Origin: Xanthomonas arboricola
GTDB taxonomy: Bacteria; Pseudomonadota; Gammaproteobacteria; Xanthomonadales; Xanthomonadaceae
DNA length: 64,000 nt
Direction: 5' to 3'
Assembly (NCBI RefSeq): GCF_002940665.1
Contig: NZ_MIGY01000001.1
Span: forward strand, 1,116,001-1,180,000
Notes under the pieces: generated by a model
What the model saw: only the letters and a program-made list of their open reading frames with translations
Database searches by the model: none
Told to the model about the DNA's origin: nothing
Made by a program: the position numbers and the translations under genes
Shown here: in pieces, positions 43,537 through 51,318 of the stretch
How the letters are laid out: each line of letters opens with the position of its first letter
Numbering within the stretch: position 1 is the stretch's first letter

Positions 43537-44079
43537 AGGCCCATTGACCTTAATTATCAAAGAGTTATCGCCATGAATTTTCCCGTTGGCGCCGGAGTAA
43601 GCGCTTGCAGCCCAGGGGTGGGCTCGGCATTTTTCCTGCAGACAGCCCATGGACTAAGGCCGTTCCTCGTGGTGGAACGAGAGCGCCCATAGAGACTTGT
43701 ACATTTTCAAGGAGGTCCGGGCGCCTCCCTCATATTTCTGGACTGCGCTGCCATGCAACCACTGCACTTCCAAATGCTTGTCCGGCTCTAGTCAAGTTCG
43801 CTAGCCCACTCAGCAGAGCGCTGGAAGAGGTCCGACCAGAGAAAGCTGAATAGGAGCCCCCTCCCTCCCCGGGTCACGCCTTTGCGTCCACGTCTTTGTG
43901 TGGGCTTGTACTCACGCTTTTTATTAGCTAGTCTAGCGTTATGATGATGTTGCCTGAGCTTACGGCTCCAGGGCGTGGCCCGATTTGTGAAGCAAATCGG
44001 GCCACGCCCTGGAGCCAATAAGCTGGGGACTTTTTGGTCCAGAACGTGCACACTACCGTTTCTACGCTGAGGGTTCACA
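43537..44079. other. Prophage left-end region, no firm gene
   Basis: A 39-codon frame (43573-43692, MNFPVGAGVSACSPG start) and another at 43605-43853 exist but neither is convincing. The stretch contains the long hairpin at 43964-44016. Composition shifts from GC-rich to AT-rich toward 44080. Confidence 0.4.
43964..44016. repeat. Perfect 24-bp inverted repeat with five-base loop
   Basis: GGCTCCAGGGCGTGGCCCG then ATTTG, loop TGAAG, and the exact complement; weaker pairing (AGCTTA/TAAGCT) extends it. It sits 64 bases before the 57-aa gene. Exceptional strength for a terminator and without a clean T-run (only ACTTTTTGG further on). Confidence 0.9.
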
Positions 44080-44253
44080 ATGGCTAAGACACTGACAACA
44101 AGGGAGCTGAGCTCAGCAACCTATGGCAAGTTCAGCCGCGCTGGCGTGACTGTGGACGTACGGAGCTTCTTAATGAGTTCCGAAGGTCAGAAGGTCTTAC
44201 AAAAAATTCATGGCGCCGCCAACCTCCAGATACCGGCCAAGCCTAAAAAATAA
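44080..44253 (+). CDS. Small prophage protein (57 aa)
   Basis: 57 residues (MAKTLTTRELSSATYGKFSR start). Basic, with a probable helix (VDVRSFLMSSEGQKVLQKIH). It is followed 27 bases later by the 285-aa membrane protein in equally AT-rich DNA, so the two look like one imported unit. No family recognised. Confidence 0.6.
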   Translation: MAKTLTTRELSSATYGKFSRAGVTVDVRSFLMSSEGQKVLQKIHGAANLQIPAKPKK

Positions 44254-44280
44254 CCACTGAGCTTTACAGGGCAGGATGCC

Positions 44281-45138
44281 ATGCCGTTTAACCAGCTCAT
44301 CCTGCCCTTGCTCGGGGGGTATCTTTTAATTACTTATGCTCATTGCTTTGTTTACTGGAGTTCACGCCAGTCAAAGGAGCAATTGCTTTTTGCGTCGGCT
44401 TTTGCTGGCGCTTTACTGGCTATATCCGCACGCGTTTTTACCTTGGCGGTAGCAAGTACGGATTGGGGACATTGGCTTTATGAATTCCTCCATCGCTTTG
44501 TAAACTACGAGGGCATCGGCACAGCAGTACTTTCGCTAGCTTTTGGTGTCGTATTAGTTGTTTGGATAAATCGCGCCTGGCCAAAAGCTGAGGCAGGCCT
44601 TTGGTTATATGGCCGAGGATCTCTCACGCATTTAGAAGCGTTACTCTATGCAAGCTTCACGGGCAGCGTGCCTTCTGAAGATGCGATATTCCGCTCACTA
44701 CCGGTAGAACTTCCTCTCCGGCTCTTTGCCAGCGTGCCTTTAATTGGGCTACCCGTTAAACGTAAAATTCAGGCGCGCAAGTCCTGGAGAATCTTCACTA
44801 TCTATGACGAAACTAACAATCTTGCAGTGCCTGCACCATTGATGGTGACTATGAAGGATAGGAAAGTATACGTAGGCTTTTTGCAGCACTCCCCTAGCCT
44901 TCAGCAGTCAAGCATGTCTCATCTCAGCTTTGAAGTGGTATCAAGCGGTTACCGAGACAAAGATGATTTGCGCGTTCAATTCACGGATGACTACACCGAA
45001 ATTTTCTCTTCTGAGAATCCCGTGACAACGCTACCTTCTTATAAAGTTTTTCCGGTAGCGGACATTGTTAGCGCCAACTTCTTTGACGCGGGAGTATTCG
45101 ATAAATTTCAGCGCCAGAAAATCTGGCTTGGAGACTAG
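44281..45138 (+). CDS. Membrane protein of unknown function, AT-rich
   Basis: 285 residues. Three N-terminal hydrophobic helices (LILPLLGGYLLITYAHCFVY, ASAFAGALLAISARVFTLAV, IGTAVLSLAFGVVLVVWI) followed by a ~150-residue soluble domain with strand-type motifs (PLMVTMKDRKVYVGFLQHSP, SFEVVSSGYRDKDDL, YKVFPVADIVSANFF). The layout resembles small membrane-tethered phage or defence accessory proteins, but no family is certain. Codon and base use differ strongly from the surrounding prophage genes. Confidence 0.72.
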   Translation: MPFNQLILPLLGGYLLITYAHCFVYWSSRQSKEQLLFASAFAGALLAISARVFTLAVASTDWGHWLYEFLHRFVNYEGIGTAVLSLAFGVVLVVWINRAWPKAEAGLWLYGRGSLTHLEALLYASFTGSVPSEDAIFRSLPVELPLRLFASVPLIGLPVKRKIQARKSWRIFTIYDETNNLAVPAPLMVTMKDRKVYVGFLQHSPSLQQSSMSHLSFEVVSSGYRDKDDLRVQFTDDYTEIFSSENPVTTLPSYKVFPVADIVSANFFDAGVFDKFQRQKIWLGD

Positions 45139-45230
45139 TGATCTCTTGTGATGCGGGTTAATGCGGTCAGCTCAAGCGGAAGCCACCTAAATCTCGAACA
45201 CTGAGACTGGTTGGATCCAAAATTCGCGCC

Positions 45231-45710
45231 ATGCCTGCCCTTCCCCCGCCCCATACATATGCCCAATTACTCGGGCGAGTCAATCACGATCCAGTACCAC
45301 TCGATCTGCCACTAAGCGCAATCCGGATACAGCTCGGCTTCCCCTCGCCCGCCGAGGACTTCCAAGACGACGAGCTCGATCTGAACCGGGTGCTGATCCG
45401 CAATCCGCCGGCTACGTTTCTGTATCGGGCCGAGGGCTGGAGCATGATCCTGGCCGGCGTTTGCGACGGGGACATCCTGGTCGTTGACCGCTCAGTGAGT
45501 CCGATCAATGGCGACATGGTGCTCGCCATCTGGGATGGTAATCAGCCGGTCTGCAAGATTCTTCAAGTCGCGGTCGACCACGTCGAGCTCCACAGCCGCA
45601 GCCCACACTGCACGCCGATTGTCCTGGCGCCAGGCACAGAGGTCGAGGTGTTCGCGGTCGTAGGCTTGGTCCGCCAGGTCACGCGCGCTCATTCCCGCGC
45701 TGGCCGCTGA
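45231..45710 (+). CDS. umuD: UmuD-like LexA-family autoprotease
   Basis: 159 residues. The cleavage region IQLGFPSPAEDF matches the Cys-Gly site of E. coli UmuD (here Leu-Gly), the catalytic Ser is in GWSMILAGVCDGD, and the catalytic Lys in PVCKILQ. RecA-stimulated self-cleavage activates translesion synthesis with UmuC. The stop overlaps the umuC start (TGATG). No canonical LexA box was seen upstream. Confidence 0.93.
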   Translation: MPALPPPHTYAQLLGRVNHDPVPLDLPLSAIRIQLGFPSPAEDFQDDELDLNRVLIRNPPATFLYRAEGWSMILAGVCDGDILVVDRSVSPINGDMVLAIWDGNQPVCKILQVAVDHVELHSRSPHCTPIVLAPGTEVEVFAVVGLVRQVTRAHSRAGR

Positions 45711-46996
45711 TGTTCGCGTTGATCGACGGCAACAACTTCTACGCCAGTTGCGAGCGGGTGTTCCAGCCCGAGCTGCGCGGCAGGCCGTTGGTCGTGCTGA
45801 GCAACAACGATGGCTGCGCCATTGCTCGATCGGACGAGGCCAAGGCGCTAGGCGTGACGATGGGACAGCCCATCCACAAGGTGCCCACGCAGATCCGCCG
45901 GGGGCTGGCGTTGCGCTCCGCAAACTTCGGTCTGTACGGCGACATCGCCTCGCGCATCGGCGTGATCCTTCGCCAAGCCGCGCCACGTGTGGAGGTGTAC
46001 TCCATTGACGAGTCGTTCCTCGACCTGACCGGGATCCGCGATCGCCGGCAGCTCGCGGTCGACCTACGCGAGCGCGTTCACCAGTGGACTGGCATCCCGA
46101 ACTGCATCGGCATCGCGCCGACGAAGACCCTGGCCAAGTTGGCCAACCGGGTCGCCAAGGATGCGGCGCGCAAACCGGGCAGCTACCCGGCCGATCTGGC
46201 CGGCATCTGTGACTTGGCAGCGCTCAGTGCAAGCGAGCTCGATGCCGTGCTGCGGGCCACGTCAGTTGGCGACCTCTGGGGCGTTGGTAGGCGCTGGAGC
46301 GCCAGGCTGCAGGCACGCGGTGTGTATACGGCAGCGGATCTGCGGGATGCAGCTGCAGACGACCTGCTCGCGGAGTTCGGAGTGGTGATGGCGCGCACGC
46401 AGCGCGAGCTGCAGGGTCACGCCTGCCTCGAGCTTGAAGAGGTCGAGCCAGACCGGCAGCAAATCATGGTCAGCCGATCGTTTGGAACATGGGTAAGCGA
46501 CCCGCAAGATATGTCAGAGGCGCTGGCCACCTTCGCCATGCGTGCCACCGAGAAGCTGCGCGCTCGCGGATTGACGTCGAGCGCGATTGGCATCTTTGCC
46601 GAAACGGACTCGTTCAAGCCGGGCGTACCGCAGCACAACCCATCACGCACCGCCCCACTCGCCTCCGCCACCTCTGACAGCCGCATCGTGCTCACGACTG
46701 TACGCCGGCTGTTCCAGGGCTTCATGCGAGAAGGCTTCGCCTACAAAAAGGCCGGCGTGTGCCTGATGGATCTAGCCAAGCCTGAAGACCTGAAGGGCGA
46801 CCTATTCACTCCGGCTCGCATCGGCGACGAGAAGCTGATGAGCGCCTTGGACGCTATCAACCGACGCTTCGGGCGGGATACGGCCGGCCTCGGTGCAAGC
46901 GGGTGGCAGAACTCTCCAGCATGGGCCTCGCGGCAAGAGCTCTTGTCGGGACGCTTCACTACCTCACTGGCAGATCTTCCGCGCGCCACGTGCTGA
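45710..46996 (+). CDS. umuC: UmuC-like Y-family DNA polymerase
   Basis: 428 residues. Catalytic acidic residues are in FALIDGNNFY and YSIDESFLDLTG; the palm and finger motifs (SNNDGCAIARSDEAKALGV) and the little-finger domain follow. It carries out error-prone DNA synthesis past lesions with UmuD'. In a prophage it is cargo that may raise mutation under SOS. Confidence 0.95.
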   Translation: MFALIDGNNFYASCERVFQPELRGRPLVVLSNNDGCAIARSDEAKALGVTMGQPIHKVPTQIRRGLALRSANFGLYGDIASRIGVILRQAAPRVEVYSIDESFLDLTGIRDRRQLAVDLRERVHQWTGIPNCIGIAPTKTLAKLANRVAKDAARKPGSYPADLAGICDLAALSASELDAVLRATSVGDLWGVGRRWSARLQARGVYTAADLRDAAADDLLAEFGVVMARTQRELQGHACLELEEVEPDRQQIMVSRSFGTWVSDPQDMSEALATFAMRATEKLRARGLTSSAIGIFAETDSFKPGVPQHNPSRTAPLASATSDSRIVLTTVRRLFQGFMREGFAYKKAGVCLMDLAKPEDLKGDLFTPARIGDEKLMSALDAINRRFGRDTAGLGASGWQNSPAWASRQELLSGRFTTSLADLPRATC

Positions 46997-47183
46997 TCGC
47001 GCGCCGGCAGGCCTGACTCAGGCGGCTCGGACTGGTTCCAATTTCTACGGCAACGTGCAGGCCTGGCCATCCGCGAGAGATGGGCGGTCGATGCGCGTGT
47101 GCTCAAGCGTATAGGCAAGTGCGGTGGCCGGAGCCCCGTTCCAGGCCCCTAATAGGCAATTTTCGGGATGACCATCGGGAGAA

Positions 47184-47457
47184 GGTAATTTAGGTAATCC
47201 GTCCTCATAAATTCACAAATCCATATATTTATCAAACACTTACATAAAAATATCAAAGGTAATTAAAGGGTAATCTAGAGGTAACGGGATTACCTTTTAG
47301 GGAGGTAATCAAGCTCCCAAAAAATATCCTTAAAATTCAAAGGCATAACTTTTTTATGGGAGGACAATTACCTTAAATCACCCCAAAAGGTAATCTATAA
47401 TTTTCTATTTAAATCAGTTACTTATGCCCTTTTTCAGGTCTCGGATTACCGATTACC
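47184..47457. repeat. Iteron-like array of GGTAAT/ATTACC
   Basis: Eleven hexamers in 274 bases of A+T-rich DNA: direct at 47184, 47193, 47258, 47269, 47280 (GGTAAC), 47304, 47389; inverted at 47289, 47367, 47445, 47452. Three are spaced exactly 11 bases apart (47258/47269/47280). Such arrays usually bind a replication initiator or repressor. Confidence 0.75.
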
Positions 47458-47653
47458 TCGTTCCGATGGTCAGTTGCCGAAATGCGCCCGGCGGTCAAGC
47501 TGAGGAAAGCAGCCGTACCCACCCGCAAAGCGCCCTAGGCGCGCAGGGATCTGCAGGGAAGAGAGGTCCCCTTGAATCGTACGGATCGGTAACAGCAGCG
47601 CGGTCTAGGCCCACCCTGCGGGGGTGCAGCGAGAACCGTGCACGAAGCCCGCA

Positions 47654-47672
47654 GGCGTGGCGGGGCGACGAT
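47654..47672. other. Possible cos-like site
   Basis: GGCGTGGCGGGG differs at one position from the first 12 bases of the P2 cohesive end as I remember it; later bases do not match. It sits in a non-coding GC-rich stretch between the accessory region and gene Q. Confidence 0.3.
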
Positions 47673-47860
47673 TGCGCGCGCCCAGCCGAGGCGGCTAGGT
47701 CGACCCAAGCGCTAGGCGTCGTCGTCCCGCGTTATGCCTGCTATCGCCGTAGGGTTCTGAGCCCGCTACTATGGATTGGGAAGGAACTGAACAATCGGGG
47801 GGAACGCTTGACTTCTGCACAAACAACCCGTTGTAGCCAGATAACGTCAGAGTTATACTC

Positions 47861-48271
47861 ATGACATGGATTGTTGAGCTGTTGGAGCAAGCTCAAGAAT
47901 TCTTCGACGAGCTGGCGCCAGATGAACAAGTGCGGGTCGCAGGGGCTATGCGAATGCTCGAAGCGCATGGGCCTACGCTGGGTCGACCGCACGTAGACCT
48001 ATTGAAGGGCTCACGCCACAAGAACTTGAAGGAGCTTCGTGTTCAGTGTGGAGACAAGCAGTTCCGAATCCTCTTCGCTTTCGACCGCAAACGCAGCGCG
48101 GTTTTGCTGCTCGGTGGCGACAAGCTTGCCTATGGTGTTGACCGCTTTTACGTAGATCTCATTCCTATTGCGGAAGATCTGTTCGATGCCCATCTAGAGA
48201 GGACCGCAGCGGCCGCTACATCGGTCAAGAAGACCGCTGCCAAGAAGACAAGGGGAAGAAAACCACCATGA
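47861..48271 (+). CDS. HigB/RelE-type toxin of a TAC module
   Basis: 136 residues. N-terminal RelE-like fold of the phage Gp49/HigB family: IVELLEQAQEFFDELAPDEQ, then LKELRVQCGDKQFRILFAFD and AVLLLGGDKLAYG. Such toxins cut mRNA on ribosomes. The C-terminus has an unusual Lys/Ala-rich tail (TSVKKTAAKKTRGRKP). Its stop overlaps the antitoxin start (ATGA). Confidence 0.9.
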   Translation: MTWIVELLEQAQEFFDELAPDEQVRVAGAMRMLEAHGPTLGRPHVDLLKGSRHKNLKELRVQCGDKQFRILFAFDRKRSAVLLLGGDKLAYGVDRFYVDLIPIAEDLFDAHLERTAAAATSVKKTAAKKTRGRKPP

Positions 48272-48822
48272 CCACCATGAACCTCGATGAGTTCCTGTCG
48301 AGCAGAGGTTTGAAGGGAAGTGCCGACGTAGAGCAGGCATTTCATGAAGCGATTCAGAATCTGCCCCTGGCCGCACTGCGAGCCAATGCGAATCTCACGC
48401 AGAAGGAGATTGCCGGTCTGCTTGGCAAGTCTCAGGCAGCAGTCTCAAAATTTGAAGGTCGCGGAGATTTTTTGATCTCGACGCTGTTTCAATACGTGAA
48501 GGCACTACGTGGCAGCATAGATCTCAGCATCAGTGTGGGTGAAGGTATGTTTACCCTCGCCCCGATCGATGATGAAGGGGAAATCTATTTCAAGTTGATG
48601 AGAAAAGCTGCCTCGGAAGCTATCAATTCAGGCCCAAGGCAGAGGGACGTGTTCACACTTCGCAGCTTGACGCAAAATCCTGAGTTGCGCTCAGTGCCAC
48701 GGCGCCACGTCGCATGGTTGAGTGACCATTCGCTCGAAAATTACACAAGCGCTTCCGACGCAATTTCCGACGTATTCACGAAACTAGCAGCGAACGATGA
48801 AGCTCAGCCCCTTGCAGCTTGA
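48268..48822 (+). CDS. HigA-type antitoxin with C-terminal extension
   Basis: 184 residues. HTH_XRE DNA-binding domain at ~45-90 (LTQKEIAGLLGKSQAAVSKF), then about 85 extra residues containing hydrophobic patches (FKLMRKAASEAI, VFTLRSLTQN). Antitoxins of TAC systems carry such a chaperone-addiction tail. Toxin first, antitoxin second matches the HigBA order. The next gene overlaps its last 26 bases. Confidence 0.9.
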   Translation: MTTMNLDEFLSSRGLKGSADVEQAFHEAIQNLPLAALRANANLTQKEIAGLLGKSQAAVSKFEGRGDFLISTLFQYVKALRGSIDLSISVGEGMFTLAPIDDEGEIYFKLMRKAASEAINSGPRQRDVFTLRSLTQNPELRSVPRRHVAWLSDHSLENYTSASDAISDVFTKLAANDEAQPLAA

Positions 48823-49366
48823 TACTCCTCAGTACCCTGTGGTGAGCATTCGCGCCGTACCGGGCGTGTCAGAGGAAATGCTAGATGCACCGCTGCCTGT
48901 GTCTGTGCGAGCGCAGGTACTGTACGACTCAGATTTGTCCCACATGGCGTCCCTTTCGATTGAGCAAAACGACGAGACCCAACCCTACGTGGTCTCGATA
49001 CAGGTTTTGACAAGCTTTCGTATCGACATCGAACGGTGTCGAGAAGCCTACAAAGCTCTAAACCCTGAAATTGTGGCCGTCAACATCGCAAGAATTCTGT
49101 ACGCGAGCGCGCGCGAAATACTTGCGATGGTAAGTGCACGTGCGCCTTACGGAAGCGCCATGCTGCCGGGCATGACAATTGAGGCATCCGATGTCGACAT
49201 CAAATTTGAGACTGGCAAAGTCGACTTCATTCTTGAGCACGCCTTTGGGCTAGATCCCCAAAGGATCCAAGCTTTACGCCAGCAAGCACTTGCAGAAAAA
49301 TCAGAATCCGAGGTGGCCGAAGAAGCCCCGAAGAAGAGGGTAAAAAAGCTAGCCGTAAAACTGTAA
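48797..49366 (+). CDS. SecB-like chaperone of the TAC module
   Basis: 189 residues. The C-terminal half matches SecB: ALNPEIVAVNIARILYASAR then EILAMVSARAPYGSAMLPG, corresponding to SecB's NxLFPYARExIxxLVxRGxFPxLxLxP pattern; the first half has SecB-like strands (VSVRAQVLYDS, YVVSIQVLTSF). The last 25 residues are charged. Position after HigB-HigA indicates the solitary SecB-like chaperone of a toxin-antitoxin-chaperone system, which protects the antitoxin. Confidence 0.82.
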   Translation: MKLSPLQLDTPQYPVVSIRAVPGVSEEMLDAPLPVSVRAQVLYDSDLSHMASLSIEQNDETQPYVVSIQVLTSFRIDIERCREAYKALNPEIVAVNIARILYASAREILAMVSARAPYGSAMLPGMTIEASDVDIKFETGKVDFILEHAFGLDPQRIQALRQQALAEKSESEVAEEAPKKRVKKLAVKL

Positions 49367-49370
49367 AAAA

Positions 49371-49393
49371 GAGGCCGCAAGGCCTCTTTTTTT
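49371..49393. terminator. Bidirectional terminator
   Basis: GAGGCC GCAA GGCCTC stem flanked by A6 and T7; serves the TAC operon and the convergent methyltransferase gene. Confidence 0.93.
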
Positions 49394-49408
49394 ACTTACT
49401 ATCCTGTC

Positions 49409-50107
49409 CTATGTGGCAAGGCGATTTCGTGCAATGTCTGCATACTGTGCAGTGAGCTCGATGCCCGTTGCCGCGAAGCCTTCGAGCTCGGCTGCGAGTA
49501 ACGTGGTTCCCGAACCAGCAAACGGGTCGAGCAAGCGACCGCCCGACTCGCAGATCCTCACCAATTGCCGCATCAACTCGGTCGGCTTGCCGGTCAGGTG
49601 ATGCTTGTCGGCCTTGCGCACCGACTCACGGATGACCCCAGGCAGCACCGGCGCACGACGATCCAGCGGCATGTTGCCCTTGCTGCCCCACACGATGTAT
49701 TCGGCCTGGTTGCGGAAGCGCCCCAACTGCGGTCGCACGCCTTCGGTCTTGTCCCAGACGGTGATGCCGCGCCAGGTGAAGCCGGCGATCTGCAGCGCGT
49801 CAGTGGTCAGCGGCAGCTGACGCCAGTCGGTGAACAGCAGCACTGGGGCGCCATCCTTGAGCACCCGCGCGCATTCGGATAACCACAGGTGCATCCATTT
49901 CAGGTGCGAGCGCTGGTCGCGCTCGTCGCCAACGAAGTCGGCATGCCCACCATCCCGGCAATACTTTGTCGACGGCGGCCGGGCCCGGGCAGCGGCGGTC
50001 AGGCCGCCACTCGCGTAAGGCGGATCAGTGATCAGCGCGTCGAACGAATTCGCTTCGAGCGTGGGCAGGATGGTCAGGGCGTCGCCCTGCAGGAGCTGGT
50101 TTTTCAT
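49409..50107 (-). CDS. DNA methyltransferase (DPPY type)
   Basis: 232 residues. Catalytic motif DPPY in ALITDPPYASGG and SAM-binding FAGSGTT near the C-terminus (LLDPFAGSGTTLLAAELEG) give the beta-type order (motif IV before I). It methylates adenine or cytosine amino groups in DNA, probably to protect phage DNA from host restriction. Its start lies inside the overlapping Com-like gene. No restriction enzyme is adjacent. Confidence 0.92.
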   Translation of the reverse strand: MKNQLLQGDALTILPTLEANSFDALITDPPYASGGLTAAARARPPSTKYCRDGGHADFVGDERDQRSHLKWMHLWLSECARVLKDGAPVLLFTDWRQLPLTTDALQIAGFTWRGITVWDKTEGVRPQLGRFRNQAEYIVWGSKGNMPLDRRAPVLPGVIRESVRKADKHHLTGKPTELMRQLVRICESGGRLLDPFAGSGTTLLAAELEGFAATGIELTAQYADIARNRLAT

Positions 50108-50270
50108 GGTGAGAGCCTTCTTGGATTCGCTCGCGGCGATCGGAGGTGAGGCTCTCGGCCTTCAGGTGATTGAGCGTGCCGCAACGCGGGCACTTAATCT
50201 GGATTTCATCGAATGCGCCGGCCTTGCACAGCAGGCGGGCGCATTCGCCACAACGGAGGTTCTTGAGCAT
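50025..50270 (-). CDS. Com-like zinc-finger regulator
   Basis: 81 residues. Two CxxC knuckles, CGEC (7-10) and CPRC (27-30), in MLKNLRCGECARLLCKAGAF and QIKCPRCGTLNHLKA match phage Mu Com, a zinc-finger protein that switches on translation of the mom DNA-modification gene. The frame runs 83 bases into the methyltransferase gene, an overlap like com/mom in Mu. It probably controls translation of the methyltransferase. Confidence 0.85.
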   Translation of the reverse strand: MLKNLRCGECARLLCKAGAFDEIQIKCPRCGTLNHLKAESLTSDRRERIQEGSHHEKPAPAGRRPDHPAHARSEFVRRADH

Positions 50271-50295
50271 TGCGTGGTCTTGCGGTGGGAAAGGA

Positions 50296-51318
50296 TTACG
50301 CGGCCGCTGGCGGCGCGTAGGGGGTGAAGGCGATGACCTCATCACCCACCCAGTCGTTGATCTTCAACATGCGCGCCTGCAGCGGTTCCAGCTCGTTCGC
50401 GGCCCAGACGGCAGCGGCCTCGCGGATCGAGCCGAAGCCGCCTGCGTTCTGCGGCACGATGCCCATGAGTTGCGGAGGGATGCGCAGCGCGGCCAGCATG
50501 TCGTCGCGGGTGATGCCCTTGATACCGCTGAACTCATCCTTGGCCGCCACTTCGCTGACCGGGATCAGCTTCAGGCCGTCCTTGTTGCCGCCTGGCGAGT
50601 ACAGGAACAGATTGCGGAAGTTGCCCGGCCCCTTGGCGCCCTTCATGGCATTGCGCAGCGCGTCGACGTCTTCCTGGCTCTGCTGAGGGTCGGTCAGATA
50701 AAGGATGAAGCCGGCATGCGAGCCGTTGTTGTAGTACTTGCGGCGGAACAGCGTGGCCGACTCGTTGAGTAGCGCCGACTGCATCGCCGGCATCCACTCA
50801 GGCAGGCCGTAGAGTTCTTGATCGACATCGGCTTCGCGCAGCTGGAACACGCTGCCCGGCTCGAACACGTGCTCGTCGTGCCAAGTGCGCACTTGGAAGT
50901 ACTCGCCCTCGGTGATGCCGCGCCGCATGTACTTGGACAACGGCGCCGCCAGCGACAGCGCACCGCCCATGCGGTTGCGGCGCCGCTCAACGTAGCCATT
51001 GCCCAGCGTGATCCAGTCCAGCGACAGCTGCTCGAAGGCCTCGCGGGTCAGCAGCCGATGCGGCTTGAAGGTACGCGCCAGCATGTTGCGCTTGAAGATC
51101 AGTCCGGACTGCAGGAACGGATTGCTGCGCGTGGTCTTGGAAAGGCCATCCAGCGCCACCGGTGGCTCATACCAGCGCCCGTTCTGCCAGCACTCCAGAT
51201 AGTCCAGCACGCCGCGCCCATCGAGCACCGGCGTCGGGTCACCAAAGGTGAACGCCTCGGTGCGTGCGGGCACGGCTGGCGCTGCAAGCGCGGTGGCGGG
51301 CAGCTGGTCGGTCAACAT
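50296..51318 (-). CDS. Q: P2 gpQ-like portal protein
   Basis: 340 residues (P2 Q is 344). Start MLTDQLPATALAAPAVPA overlaps the terminase stop (TGATG). Features such as TFGDPTPVLDGRGVLDYLEC, FRRKYYNNGSHAGFILYLTD and IPPQLMGIVPQNAGGFG match the P2 portal family, the dodecameric ring through which DNA enters the capsid. Confidence 0.95.
   Translation of the reverse strand: MLTDQLPATALAAPAVPARTEAFTFGDPTPVLDGRGVLDYLECWQNGRWYEPPVALDGLSKTTRSNPFLQSGLIFKRNMLARTFKPHRLLTREAFEQLSLDWITLGNGYVERRRNRMGGALSLAAPLSKYMRRGITEGEYFQVRTWHDEHVFEPGSVFQLREADVDQELYGLPEWMPAMQSALLNESATLFRRKYYNNGSHAGFILYLTDPQQSQEDVDALRNAMKGAKGPGNFRNLFLYSPGGNKDGLKLIPVSEVAAKDEFSGIKGITRDDMLAALRIPPQLMGIVPQNAGGFGSIREAAAVWAANELEPLQARMLKINDWVGDEVIAFTPYAPPAAA

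Larger units (their letters stand above)
46997..47860. other. AT-rich repeat region and GC-rich non-coding region
   Basis: First ~180 bases nothing seen; 47184-47457 an iteron-like array; 47460-47860 GC-rich DNA with a frame of 146 codons whose composition (many Arg, Ser, Cys, no core) is not protein-like. A cos-like sequence lies at 47654. The last bases hold the promoter of the toxin gene. Confidence 0.55.

Noticed and set aside
43964-44016. Retron-type msr/msd explanation for the long hairpin
   Set aside because: No reverse transcriptase gene lies nearby.
47424-47864. 146-codon rightward frame after the iteron array
   Set aside because: Arg/Ser/Cys-rich without hydrophobic core, no ribosome-binding site, overlaps the cos-like block; treated as non-coding.
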